Shown here piece by piece: positions 23,315 through 35,059 of a DNA stretch of 64,000 nt. The notes beneath the pieces were generated by a model. The model ran no database searches. It had not been told where the DNA came from and saw only the letters and a program-made list of their open reading frames with translations. Made by a program: the position numbers and the translations under genes. Source of the DNA: Wolfiporia cocos (taxonomy: Eukaryota; Basidiomycota; Agaricomycetes; Polyporales; Phaeolaceae); contig JACCLO010000005.1 in the NCBI GenBank assembly GCA_029448655.1, positions 1,612,001-1,676,000 on the forward strand, written 5' to 3'. Position 1 is the first letter of the stretch. Each line of letters opens with the position of its first letter.

Positions 23315-24319
23315 GGCTTCCCATCTAATCGTTAAATGCAGCTCAACATCAATGGTATGGTGTAACGAATCCCGAATTCGCTGCTAACGTACGTCCATAT
23401 AATTGTTATTCCCCTTTTGAAATGTCCGTAACATACTACTCTATACTGACATCGACATATGACGCTATATTCATATCGTACATCGCTATAATTTTGTTAT
23501 ATGTCTGACCACGATTACTTCGTTGTAGTCTACATCTTATAATCACAATACGATCGTAATAATATTCCGTGTAGGATTGCAGGCGATGCAGAGACATGGC
23601 AATCTGCTACCAATGCCCAATTATTTGCGGCTTCCGCGTTATGATGTCGTCTGCAACCGCACGCGATAGGGAGCACATTCTCACGCAGTCTGATGAGGAT
23701 AGCAACAAGTGATCAATCGATCACGATAGAGACCTCGACTGGTCTTTCAATGCCTGTCGCGCATGTGCCACTCAAGGAAACAACAGACCGTGATACTGAT
23801 GCCACAGCCATGTCTCTGGTGTTAGTTTCGCTCAGATGGTGGCCAAAATGGTGGCCATGACTGGCTATGGTCTCGGTCACTTGAGCTTGAGCTGTTGCCC
23901 TTCATGTATATTTGTAAAGAGCACCGTTCAGTGTGTATTTACTAAACTAATGGGCATTGTGAAATCATCGTTGGAGGTGCGGTGGAAATCTGTCTATACT
24001 AGTCAACTAGTCACCTCTGAGGCATACGACGACCGAAGTTCCAGAGTCCCGTATCATTCGCGCCTCATGAAGTTTGCATTGATCAATTCACACTGCTTAT
24101 CCAGTAATACGACTTGTCGTAAGTCGTTCAAGCTTCGAGGTGGCTACGCAGTGTCAATTTATATTCAAAGGCCTAGCATAGGTCTGAAGGCCGTGAATCA
24201 CCGTCTACTCCATATAACCCTGATCACTTCAGAGCGATCCAGTAAACCCAGCAGAAATGGGGTCAAACGCGCCACATATGTTTAGGCGCCGAGTATTGTT
24301 GCAGAGCTACTTCTGCACC

Positions 24320-24485
24320 TAAGTTGCAGCCCGATGCTCAAACACCCAATCTCACACACAAAATCACTTGCAGCAGGGACTCCCATTGAAATCAGCTCGA
24401 CACAGCACTATGCCCGATAATCGTACACAGCATCCCACGGCCCAAAGCACCGAAAGCCCGGACGAAAGAAAGAAAGCGAACAGCC
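24320..24485. other. Transition from left arm to unique spacer
   Basis: Similarity to the right arm stops at about 24320, after GAGTATTGTTGCAGAGCTACTT (mirrored at about 28050). From here to 28.05 kb the sequence is single copy in the window. This short stretch is the 3' side of the sedolisin gene; I see no clear poly(A) signal. Confidence 0.45.
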
Positions 24486-26605
24486 TCACAGCCCCGCCGC
24501 CGTCTTGAGCGCCGCAAAGTTGGGCGTCCCCAGCCCGGTGACCTACGCCGCCGCCCGTCAGCACGCCAGCATACCGCAAAAAGACGGTCCGCATCACGCA
24601 CCGCGTCCCAGCCCTGCTTCGCAGGGAACCCGTCCGTGCCGCACCCGGGGTTGTCCCCGCTCGTGATGTCGTTCAGCGCCGCGCTCGCGTTCGTGTACAG
24701 CCACGGGTTCAAGAACCCGAGGGGGCTCATCCCCGCCGCGGCGCGCGCGTCGTTCAGGAGCGCGACGACGCTCGCGAACGTTGGGCTCGCGCAGCTCGTC
24801 CCGTCGACGGTGCCCTCCTGCCCGTCGACGACGATCGCAAAGTTCTCGCCCTGCGTCGCCACGTCCGGGTACCCGCGCCCCGTGCTGTTGAACAGCCCCG
24901 CGTTCGTGTTCCCCAGCGCGGTCAGGTACGCGCCCACCGCGCTCTCCTGGTACGACGGGCGCGCGAAGTAGTTCGAGAACCCGCCTGCGGAGAAGGACGC
25001 GGCGACCTCCGGGTTGATGCCCGTCGTGGCGCCGACGGAGGTCGTGCTGTGCGTTGTGTGGTGGTTAGATGGGGCGTTGGGGGGAGGATGGAGACGTACT
25101 AGGGGCAGCCCGAGGGGAAGGTCGGCACGAAGTCGGTGCACTCCTCGTCTTGCGAGCCGGAGACGCCGCCGTCGCCGGACGCGAAGAGGATGGATACGCC
25201 GCGCGCACCCAGCTGCGCGTGCGCGTTGCACAGGTTACTGTATCGTAGCTCCCGAATCAGCGCCTGCTCGGTGGCGAGAGGGAACGACAGATGGACGCGT
25301 ACATGGCCATCTTCTCGGGGATGTCGGCCTCGTTGTTCCCGTAGCTCGTCGTGAGCACGGACGGCGGGTTGTCCTGCTTGAGCAGGAACTCGATGATGTC
25401 GAGGAAACCGCCGAGGTCGCCGTCAGAGTTGTCCTCGCCGACGGAGATGAACGTCGTGTTCACGCCCGTGGCGAGCCCGACGGTGTACTGGATGTCGAGG
25501 TTCTGTCGTGGAAACAAATCAAGATCGGCGGGCATAGCTGGGAGGGCGTCCACGTACAGCCTCTGTGCCCGCGTCGGCGCCGTTCTGCAGGTCCTCGCCA
25601 TCATCGAGGGTCTCGAGCGAGAACGTTGTTGTGTCTGGGATGTCTGTGCGGAACTTTGACAGGAAGGTCTGCACACGACGGTTGCATCAGGAATGACCGC
25701 AGCGACGCCACCGAAACGTGACGCGCACCTGCAGGTCCTGCTTGTTCGCAAACTGGTCGATGAAGCCGCTCACGCCGAGCGTGTTGGACGACTGCGTCGC
25801 CGCGGTGGTCGGGATGCCGTAGAGGGACTGGAGACACGAGGGGGTGATCACGTCCTCGCAGGAGGAGCTCACGCCCGTCGCCGCGTCTGTGTTTGAGGCG
25901 CCCTTGGTAGAGTGCCCCTTGCGAGAACGCGACTTGACGACACGCATCACGGGTGCGAAGGACTTGATTGACGGGAAGCTGGATTTCGTCAGGGCGAGCA
26001 CCGCCAACGCGTCAACTGACAAGCTCACGTAGTAGTGGGATACACGGCGTCTACATGCGCGGAGAGCTCGTCGGGGACAGAGTACGACATGGTGCGCACG
26101 GCCGTGTTCCCGGTCGTCTCGTGCGTGTACACGTTGTACTGGGCGGCAAAGAGGTTGTTCGCGGTGCTCACGTTGACGGAGAAGCTCAGCCAGTCGCCGG
26201 CGGGGGTGACGGCGGTGTGCGCGATGTTGTTCGCGGCGAGCCACGAGGTGACCGCGGCGGTGGTCTCGTTCGAGGGCGCGACGAACGCGGCGGCCTGACG
26301 GGCGAGAGCTGAGAATGATCGTTACCACGCACAAGACAGATACGTGCCTCCTCCTTGGTGAGGTGTTGGCCGTAGTTCGAGCTGGTGGGCGTGCTCACGT
26401 CGTAGAGCGCGGCCTCGAGACCTTGCGGGTTGCTCTGCGCGAGCGCGACACGCAGGGTGAGCATAGTGTCACCAGAGGCGGCACCGGATACGGTGTAGCC
26501 CTTCGGGGGGCTATCGCGCTTGGCGAGCAGGCGCATGCCGCTGTTGCTCGGCGCGGCGAGGGCGAGCGAGCACAGGGAGGCGATGAGGAGGGCAGAAGGG
26601 ATCAT
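24486..26605 (-). CDS. Secreted sedolisin / tripeptidyl-peptidase-like serine protease (MEROPS S53)
   Basis: Start ATG 26603-26605 begins MIPSALLIASLCSLALAAPS, a signal peptide. Eight exons join in frame: 26344-26605, 26029-26308 and so on to TGA 24486-24488. Exons 1-2 hold the pro-kumamolisin domain (SSNYGQHLTKEEA). The Glu and Asp of the triad lie in TEANLDIQYTVGLA, split by an intron between A and N. The oxyanion Asp lies in LFASGDGGVSGS, and the Ser in VDGTSCASPTFASV. The C-terminus GWDAVTGLGTPNFAALKTAA is typical of the family and includes its Ca-binding region. All key residues are present, so it should be an active acid protease secreted as a zymogen that self-cleaves outside the cell. 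It is the only gene in the palindrome spacer. Confidence 0.92.
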
Positions 26606-28050
26606 GGTGAAATGGGTGCCTGTGCCTGCACGCGAGCCCTGCCTGCAAGGAAAAGAGAGGGAGGAAAAATGAAGGAGAAGGTGTCGACCAGGACACGGCG
26701 CAGCGGGGGATGGGCGACGAGCGACTGCATCTTATATACTGCGCTGGCGTTGCGTAGAAACAACTTAACGCGACCTCGTGCTGCGTGCCTTCTTCTTCTT
26801 CCCGTTTTGGCATATGACATGCCAATTTGGGCACATCGCACGCGATCGGCGTCCACCGATTGGGTACCTTTGACTCGCTCATGTCGTGCCAGCTCGCCCG
26901 AGTCCTGCTCACCGCCACCGCATACACTCCTGCCGTGCCTACGCAGTGCGGTATCCATGGATACCACGAAATTTAACTTGATTTTTCTGTGATTCCACAC
27001 AACAACAAAGCACCCGATCATCAGGAACGCGTTAAGCATGACTGGAATCGCGAGGGATGTGATCAATCATGACTGCATACTCTCTTGTTCAAGTAAGACT
27101 CGCTTGATCAACATTTTCATTTTCCATTCCTCTCCGGAGCGTACGCATGCGCGCTCGGCCGTGATCATCCTTGTTCTCCTCCCGTATTGCAGCGCTCGGT
27201 CACCATGTTGTCCATCTCATTTCCTCAAGATCGGGTCCATCGCATCCAGACTACTACATGAAAGGAGCTAATTATCATTCCATGCCCCACTCAACGTTTG
27301 CGCGCGCATCTTGACTTTTCCGGATCACCCGATGGCATATGGCCCGCATACTGACAAAGCAGCGACGCAGACTCTATCAGTCTGATGCTGGTTGCCACGA
27401 TGCACCAACGTCGTGCTCAGGCCACATCCACATCTCGCTTCCCCGCAAAGGGCGGCGGATGCAAGCATGACGCTGTTCCCAGGACGATCTGTTGGTTGCC
27501 CAGCGCATACCGCAACACCCGCGGATGCCCACACCTGCCGGCGATCGTGTGTGCTGCATGTTCGCGGCCGATTTGCGTGCAATCGACGTTGGCATCGCTG
27601 TAATGCAACGGTCATACTCTCGAATGCATCAATAGCCTGCTGCGCATGAGCCACACCATGCATTCTATCTCGCACGCATGTGGCGGTCAAAGTGAGATGG
27701 CAACAGTCTACCGGTGAGCTTCTCGCATCCTCTCATAATGATGCACCGTTCGCGTGCTCATATCTCTGGCAACGTACTTTGATGTACACATGCACGAAGG
27801 CGGACCTCTCTATCTTAGCAGTACGACTGGCTGACAGATCGTACTGCACTATCTGACTGCCCTCCCTAATGATATTCTGATATTCGCGCTCAACCGGCCT
27901 CGACAAGACTCAGGGAATGCCCTGTCGTTCGCACTTTCTACACTGTGCTAATAAAACTGCTGGAGGCTGCGGTTACGAGACGAGCTTGTCATGAAGAACC
28001 ACGCCGATTCGACACTCCTCTGCCCCTGGATATATCATGGCGAGTCTATT
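26606..28050. other. Upstream region of the sedolisin gene, no gene seen
   Basis: A TATATA-type box lies about 130 bp before the sedolisin ATG (CTTATATACTGC near 26731 on the plus strand). Beyond it, short frames on both strands around 27.3-27.7 kb overlap each other and show no intron pattern or motif. At 27960-28030 there is a diverged copy of the 11945-12020 / 37600-37680 segment, then the right arm begins. Confidence 0.4.
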
Positions 28051-28879
28051 AAGTAGCTCTGCAACAATACTCGGACGCCTACATATATGTGGCGCTTTTG
28101 ATCCGTCTCTGCTGAATTTTACTGAATCGCTCCGAATTGGCGCTTCAAGCTCAGTTTAACATGGAGTAGATTGGCGATTCACAGCCTTCAGACCTATGCT
28201 CAATATAAATTGTCACTGCGTAGCCCCCTCGAAGCAAGAATCATAGGGAGCGGCTTCCGGCGAATCGTATTACTGGCGTGTATGCATGCAGAGTGATAGG
28301 CAGCGTGCTTCGATCGGTACAAGTTCCATTGGACGCAGGCTTATCGTATATCCGAATGATACGGGACTATGGGACATCGGTCGTAGTATGGGTACCAGTA
28401 GAGACAGATTCCCAGCGCACCTGCCATAGCTGTCGTGCAGAAAGCATATACACACCGAAGGGTGCCATTTAGTTGCATGAAGGGCAACAACTCAAGTGTA
28501 AGATTGACCGGGACTACGGCCAGCCATGGCCACATGCATTGCATCTTCGGAATCGGAAGTGGCTGTGGCATCGCGCGAACCTATTTGGTCTTGTTAGTCG
28601 ACCTGACGGGGTCAAAAATAAAAGCATCATGGATCCTATCTCAGCTGTCGTCTTGCATCTGCCACACAGACAGCCCCGTAGTCGACAGCTCCTCTCAGGA
28701 TTGACATACCAGTGCTCAGCGTGTACGCCCGCATCCGACGCATACTCCCTACCTGAACGCGACGAGATGATTGCCTATGGCCGATCACATACCACGCTCT
28801 CTCTCGGACATCGTGCATGCAGATATGAAAACTATCTGCGCACTTGTGCTTCATTGTTTTTGTCTGTGTCTCGATACAT

Positions 28880-29860
28880 CTCGGATGCAACCCTTCCAGC
28901 GCTTCGAAGTTGTGCAGTCTCTTCCACCGTCGCTAGACGCTGTAATAGCTATCAGAACCGGGCATGCGTTTCATAAGGATTAGATCTTTTCTGCGTCGTA
29001 TATGCAGGGTAAAGAGGCATCTCGACACTCTATCATGATCTCAGAAGAGCTCGGAGTGACTGAGGACCAGTCCTCAATCTATCCGCACAGCGAATATGAT
29101 TAATGGTAAGTCAACATTCACAAATGGCAAAACGCTGGTCAAACTTACCGCTACCATGCGACCCTCGATTTCCATTTGTGTGTGTTTTCTTAGGATGCTC
29201 ACGTCCCAGGTGGGCCAGGCAAAGCCCCTATACCCTGCGAGAAAGCGTAGGAGCTCCTCCGCCGAGAGCGGTACCGTAGGCCGAACAAGTGTCCACTCGA
29301 GCTTGATGTCGATGACCTCTAGCAAAGTGAAGCCCGAGTTGGACGATGCGCTGCTGCCTGTGGCGTATGAAGCTCGCTCGCCGTCCGGCTCAACACGCTG
29401 GACCACCCCATCGTCATCGTAGTCATTGCCGTAGACGTCTATCTCCTGATCGACGAGCTCGTCCGTGCTCAGACTGTACATATCCGCGTCCTCGTACAAT
29501 TGCCCGGGGTCGCGATCGCCAGCGACCCGGCAATCGATGAGCTCTGCGTCCCGCCACTCGACCCGTTCATTCCCGCTGCCGCGATGAGCATCGACTGCAG
29601 TGACAGGGACAAGTTGATGGTGCGTATTGCTCGCATCTCCCGCTGATTGACGCGTGCGAGTGGTGCGTCGGACTGTAGAGAATAAGAGAGAGGCCATGCG
29701 GTTGAGATGGGCGAAGGCCTTGGAACGCGTCGTCTGCTTAATTTTACGCCAAGGAGGTAAGTTATCCTGCGACAGAACAGAGTTTGTCGTGGTGGAGCTA
29801 CTATGAATCATTTCTGATCTTGGGCGCGATAGAGATGCGCTGTACGAGTGGGGGGCAATG
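28880..29860 (-). CDS. Orphan family C, copy C3 (longest open frame)
   Basis: One frame is open for 245 codons (29811 to 29074): MIHSSSTTTNSVLSQDNLPP, then LFSTVRRTTRTRQSAG, YSLSTDELVDQEIDVYG, SNSGFTLLEVIDIKLEWTLV and FAWPTWDVSIL. A GTAAGTTTGACC donor near 29148 and a CGGATAG acceptor near 29080 then join to IEDWSSVTPSSSEIMIECRD ... CIYDAEKI and a stop near 28982. Compared with C2, about 110 bp is missing from this last exon. The middle is acidic and low in hydrophobics; no membrane segment or known domain. This copy is the best candidate for a functional C protein. Confidence 0.5.
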
Positions 29861-30351
29861 ATGGTTATAGAGGACTCGAGCTTGCGAGCGGAGTTGTGTT
29901 TATGTTCTGGCGCTTACGCGTGTGTGGCGGGTTAGTGTCGTTGTCTGCCTGCTTGTATTCACGCGTTGATGAAGCTAATTTCATTGATGCGTTGATGAAA
30001 GGGGCGTTTCTCGACCGTCAATGCAGAATTCATTGTGATTAGTGTGTCTTGGCCGTATCAGCTCAAGAAGCGTCGGCGGACAGGTAGTGGGCGGTGCTGC
30101 GCGTGGCTGCGCCCACTCAGGCCTTAGGGATAGCTCACGCTGATCCACGCGGCAACCGAGGCCCACTACCGATGGCCAATTTACCTTGGTGCAATGGTGA
30201 TGGTAATTTAGCTGCAGTACGTTCGAAGGTACAATATCTCTGCAGATCAGTCCCTCATCTCCGTATATGCCCGTCTTTATGCGTCTGATCAGACTGCATC
30301 TGTGTTTTATTCTGGTGCTGAATGACGAGATGACATGTAGGCAGATCCAGC

Positions 30352-30990
30352 TCACGTACCATAGGAATTCGAAATCAGATCGTACTTGAGCGACGAGCTG
30401 GGCGCGGACCTCTCGGCCTCGCCGGCCTCGTACCAAGACCTTGCTTAGGCCCCGGCTTTTGTTACCTGGTAAGTCACGGAATGGTCATAGTATTGCTACG
30501 GCGACACTCACGTTTCCCTCGTTGCCTGGCACAACTATTACTGTTTCGTGGCTTAGGCCATCCACTCTCTTGATGTCGATGTCCCAAGATCCCTTGAGGA
30601 TGCGCGTGAAGTCCTCCGTCGGGTACCACGGTCGCGGCTGAACAATTTCGACACCTCCACCAGCATCGACGGCGTCACGACGCTTGTTCACCTTCTTCAA
30701 AGGCCCGTTCAGGCCTTCAGCGAGGACGCCATGGTAGGCTCTAGCGATCTCGGGTGGGAGGCTGGCAACAAGGTCGAGAACCGTCGAAGACCACGATGAC
30801 CACGTTGGCTGTCGATTGTCCACAGAAATGGGCGATAAGCAAGATTCATTGTCTGCTCTGCGCGTGCATGGCTGCCCTAGAGGATGCTGCTGTCGCCAAT
30901 ATCGCCCACGATCGCCCTTGTCTTGATGCAGCGCTGCGCGGCGTGGATTTTGATTGCCTTGTGTGTCCTGAGGTAGGTGATCATCGTCAG
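30352..30990 (-). pseudogene. Orphan family E, copy E3
   Basis: The main exon is intact here: STVLDLVASLPPEIARAYHG, VEIVQPRPWYPTEDFTRIL and KGSWDIDIKRVDGLSH ... VVPGNEGN, with a GTGAGTGTC donor near 30512. The last exon, however, has a TAA shortly after its acceptor (reading V-T-K-A-G-A-stop near 30450), where E2 has CAA. E2 and E3 are therefore complementary: each keeps the part the other lost. Confidence 0.45.
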
Positions 30991-31449
30991 ATAGCCCATA
31001 ATATGGACACTGATGAGCAACATCCTACCATGTATAAATTGATACGGAGAATGTAGGACGGGAGGTGAAAGTACTCTGGAGAAGAGAGTGCAGCAAATGG
31101 GATCGTGGTTATGAGTAGGCGTCTATGTGGGCAGTGGCTGATCGGATTGATCCGGGCCACGAAGTCCAATGTACTAATGAGACAGCACATCAACGTGTGC
31201 TGGTTTCATCCCTGCCAACGAAAGCAACATGGCATCGACTTGGACTGTGCGCAGTGCTCGATCTTCACGGTGTACACGTGCTGTACAAAATGAACTTGGT
31301 TGAACCATACTCAGACTTACACAATGTGTAATTACTTGTGCTGATAGATATTAGGCCCGGGGCCTTGAGGATTGTGTGGCGCGCACGGTGGTGCGCCGCC
31401 CGCGTGCCGTCTACGCCCATATGGCAATGTCAGTTTCGATAGCTGAGAC

Positions 31450-32130
31450 TGTACTCTCTAATCATGGCAAGTATGTCTAGCGTTCTGGCGGAATTGAACA
31501 ACTTGATGGGTGATGCAATGGACGGGAAGAGGTTCACCATAGCTGTATCCAGTGGTTTTCACGATGAAAAGGTCAACGACATAGTATTGCATGTATATGT
31601 TGTATATCATATCAAGTCTCTGATGCGAACCGACGTGGTTTCCGCTTTGCAGTTTGCACGATGATTGATAGCTACGAGCGCTCGATCGCGTTCGGTCACT
31701 GTACTGAGCGTGTCTCCGCGTTCGGCCACGCTCGAGTCGCTGGATGATCATACCGTCGCACTCCTCAGCGGCGGAAAAGACAGCTGTTATAACTTTTGTG
31801 GCGACCATGATGACAGAGATCGAGTTATATGAGGAGCAGGTAGTCACAGGTTACAGAAAGATCATTGAGTTTGTTAGAATCCCATACAAACGCCACACCG
31901 ATAATCTCCTTCCTCGGCGACTCATCGTAACATGATATTGCTGATGACTGGTGGCGATTGCACTAGTTGCCAGCCGCGATCTATGCGCTCTGTGAGAGCG
32001 AAGTGAGCAAACTATCACATCATGTATTTTCGCCGGCTCACCTTGTGAATGAACTTCGCACCATCTCGAGCAACCCTTCATTACGGTGGAGTTAAGCCAC
32101 AAATTGAGCTAATGGACTTGAATGGTAGCC
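31450..32130 (+). CDS. Orphan family H, copy H2
   Basis: The mirror of H1. A frame from 31464 reads MASMSSVLAELNNLMGDAMD and FHDEKVNDIVLHVYVVYHIK to 31664. A second from 31744 reads MIIPSHSSAAEKTAVITFVA, TEIELYEEQVVTGYRKIIEF and PRRLIVT to 31935. It is followed by the K-like GTGAGCAAAC site near 32005. No joining intron is certain. Unknown function. Confidence 0.4.
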
Positions 32131-32900
32131 CAGCTCTCGAATGATACGGGACTCTGGAACTTCGGTCGTCGTATGCCTCGGAGGTGACTAGTTTTCCAAC
32201 ACACCTCCAACGATAATTCAATAATGCCCATTAGTTTAGTAAATGCACATTGAACGGTGCTCTTTACAAATACATGAAGGGCAACAGCTAAAGCTCAAGT
32301 GACCCGGACCATAGCCAGCCATGGCCACCATTTTGGCCACCATCTGAGCGAAACTAACACCGGAGACATGACTGTGGCATCAGTATCACGGTCTGTTGTT
32401 TCCTTGGGTGGCACATGCGCGACAGGCATTAGAATGTTGGAAACACCAGCTGTCCATGTCAGCCGTGCGCCACGAGTCGAGGTCTCTATCGAGATCGATT
32501 GACCACTTGTTGCTATCCTCATTAGACTGCGTGAGAATGTGCTCCCTAACGCGTGTGGTTGCACAGACGACATCATAACGCATACTGAAACGCGGAAGCT
32601 TAATTGGGCATTGGTAGCAGATTACCATATCCCTACATCATCTGCAATGCTACACGGAATATTATTACGATCGTATTGTGATTATAAGATGTGGACTACA
32701 ACGAAGTACTTGTGGTCATATACGAGACATATAACAAGATTATAGCGATGTACGGTATGAATATAGCGTCATATGTCGATGTCAGTTTAGAGTAGTATGT
32801 TACGGACATTTCGAGAGGGGAATAACAATTATATGGACGTACGTTAGCAGCGAATTCGGGATTCGTTACACCATACCATTGATGTTGAGCTGCATTTAAC
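32130..32900. other. AT-rich spacer, mirror of the G-H spacer
   Basis: Bases 32130-32290 correspond to left 23890-24060, not to the first left unit, so the right arm here carries sequence that on the left is found only after the second G copy. The rest (32.3-32.9 kb) mirrors 16.75-17.3 kb. No kept ORF. Confidence 0.4.
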
Positions 32901-32916
32901 GATTAGATGGGAAGCC

Positions 32917-33640
32917 ATGCTGTTGCTGAATATGGTCATGGGTCAGAGTAGCATTCGCGAATATGCGACCACAGTGGGGGCAAGAAGTTCCTACCGGAGG
33001 TACGCTGGAAATGAAAAAGTATTGAATATTCCGTCAAACAATGAAGTTGCTAGGAGGCTTACTGAGTTGCGAGATGGGCGAGCAACATGCCTTTCTGTGC
33101 AAACACTAATCCACATGCGTGACAGGTGAGTGATCTATAGGACGACCATCAGATATGCATGAGCTGTACTCGGACGCTCGGACTCACAGAGAGGGGAAAT
33201 GGCTGGCCTCAATGTGCTTCTTGATCGCCGTGGCGTCGCCTGCGCGTCCACATATACCTTGTCCGTTAGTATTAACTGGCCAGATACAAATGAATTGGTT
33301 AGGGGCAGGATTCCTCGCGAAACGCTTCCACTCTTCTGCTTGACCGCTAGAGCATTATATCCAGCGCAAGCAATGGGAATATGTCATGGTGAGTGCGTCA
33401 AACCGTCGTGAAACATCGATAGGATGAGCTCCATATCGCTCCGATACGGATTTCAGAACTCACCTCATGTTGGACTGGGTATGGAACGATGGACTTGCCC
33501 TTGCTCTCAGCGAACCTCCGCCTGCAGGCTATATACTCTACATGGCTACGGGCATTCAGCTTGTAGTAGTCGCCGCGGCGCGATGCAGCTCTCGTACACA
33601 GAGCTAGGATCGGGCGCAGGGAGGCGCAGACGTCCGGTGC
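32917..33640 (+). CDS. Orphan family G, copy G3
   Basis: Exon 1 from ATG 32917 reads MLLLNMVMGQSSIREYATTV and ends IHMRDR at a GTGAGTGAT donor (33127). Exon 2 from about 33190 reads GEMAGLNVLLDRRGVACAST and INWPDTNELVRGRIPRETLP, then ICHG at GTGAGTGCG (about 33390). The third-exon region lies between 33460 and 33620. Unknown function; same order G then J as on the left. Confidence 0.45.
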
Positions 33641-34182
33641 GGCGTCAGGGCGCACACGAACGACGCAGAGACAGTCGCGATACCGATATGGCAGTAGGCG
33701 CTAGACCAGCGACAGCAGCCGAGAGCCGAGAGTGGGGCGTACCAGAGAGGGCATTCAACATCGATGACCCGATATACTGGAGCGATCAGCATGGTAGTAT
33801 GCAGCGAGGTAGGACAAGGCGGGACGTACATCGGACACGGATGAGACGGCGGCAGATCTCTCTGTATGTCCTTGGGGATCCTCTTCCGCGTGGCGGTGAC
33901 GCCACATCTGACTGGCGGTGGCAAGCTTACGGCGAACTCATCTTCGTAGACTTGGCGCATATACAATAGTCGATAGCCATCTCCAATGTTCATACTCCGC
34001 GAGTGGCACAGTGAATTGAGCCTTGCCTCAAGGCTAATCCCAGCATCTAATGAAGAGAGATCAGGATTAGGAAATTGTCTGCACAACATACATTTTGATC
34101 GATAACAAACTGCATTTTACGGATGTTATCCGGTATGCAAGTACGCTGTTGTGTGGTGCAGCCTAATAGGATGCAATCGTGA

Positions 34183-34720
34183 ATGAACGACGTGAAACTC
34201 GCTTACTCCAAGCATCCGGAAGTCACTAGCATGGTGGAGAGATAGGTTACCATGACAGAACTGTTGCGCGATGTAAAGAATCTCAGTATGTCCTACAGAC
34301 ATGACGGAGAAGTCTTCATGCAATCCAGAGGTCATGCCGCCGCCTCGAAAGAGGCAAACTGCGTACGCGTTTGCAGCGCTCCATACCTGATACGCGATAT
34401 GCGCAGTTAACACGATGCTCTGAGCGCCACTAGGTGCCTGATAGAAAGGAACGCGAAGGGCAAGGGTTTGTTCGGCCTACGAGTATCTCCGTACTTGACA
34501 CAGTGGCGCGCAGGTACAGTTCAGCGAAACGGTGACATCAACTCACACGATTTGTAACAGGATCTGGCTGATGTTTCGCGCCCGAGAATGCATCGATATA
34601 TCGGAACGATGTTGGTATCGCGGCGCCAGGAAGCGCAACGAGAAATCGTCCGAGTTGCTGTCTGGATAGTGAGCGTCTCAGATCTTCGTCCGTTCGATGG
34701 GATCGAATATGATCGATGAT
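34183..34720 (+). pseudogene. Orphan family J, copy J3
   Basis: Recognisable J segments are VTMTELLRDVKNLSMSYRHD, ANCVRVCSAPYLIRDMRS and KGLFGLRVSPYLTQWRA. Stops are present after VER (near 34244) and after RDMRS (near 34410), and another near 34556. It is the most damaged J copy. Confidence 0.4.
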
Positions 34721-35059
34721 CGATGATCACATAATATGTATTAAATCCCACGCCATGACCGATGTGGCAGAATATAAGCAGCCTGAATCCTGCCTCAGCA
34801 GCTGTCGTCTTGCATCTGCCTCGTAGACATGCCCGTAGTCGACAATTCCTCTCGAGACTGACATACCGGTGCTCAACGCGTACGCCCGCATTTGACGCAT
34901 ACGCCCTACTTGAACGCGACGAGGTGATTGCCTATGGCCCATCACATACCACACACTCTCGGACATCGTACACGCAGACGTTTCGGATACGAAAACTGTT
35001 GGCGCACTTGTGCTTCATTGTTTTGTCTGTCTCTCGATACATCTCGGATGCAACCCTTC

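Larger units (their letters stand above)
21575..24235 (+). repeat. Left-arm-only second copy of the J-G segment
   Basis: This segment repeats about 15.02-17.35 kb in direct orientation. It is flanked by two copies of one border motif: about 21490-21575 and 24140-24237, both ending TTCAGAGCGAT. The right arm has a single border motif (28125-28240) and no such segment. The tandem doubling of CGCGCCTACTGCCATATCGG is present in both left copies (15924-15970 and 22506-22556) but single in the right arm (33675-33700). That orders events: palindrome first, tandem doubling next, then this duplication. Confidence 0.7.
5190..24320 (+). repeat. Left arm of a large interrupted inverted repeat
   Basis: This arm matches, in reverse complement, the segment at about 28050-43531. 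Mirrored landmarks include: outer edge 5190-5345 with 43381-43531; A1 at 7223-8098 with A2 at 41570-42455; F1 at 10134-10916 with F2 at 38769-39549; I1 near 11.1-11.75 kb with I2 near 37.9-38.5 kb; E2 near 18.5-19.2 kb with E3 near 30.35-31.0 kb; inner edge 24180-24320 with 28050-28240. The arm is longer than its partner because it holds a 954-bp mobile element and an extra 2.6-kb duplication. Within the arm, the stretch from about 12.02 kb is repeated in direct order from about 18.18 kb (families E, C, J, G). Edges are placed by eye. Confidence 0.85.

Noticed and set aside
24392..26334. Long plus-strand frames antisense to the sedolisin gene
   Set aside because: They are shadows of a GC-rich coding region; the minus-strand exons explain the sequence fully.
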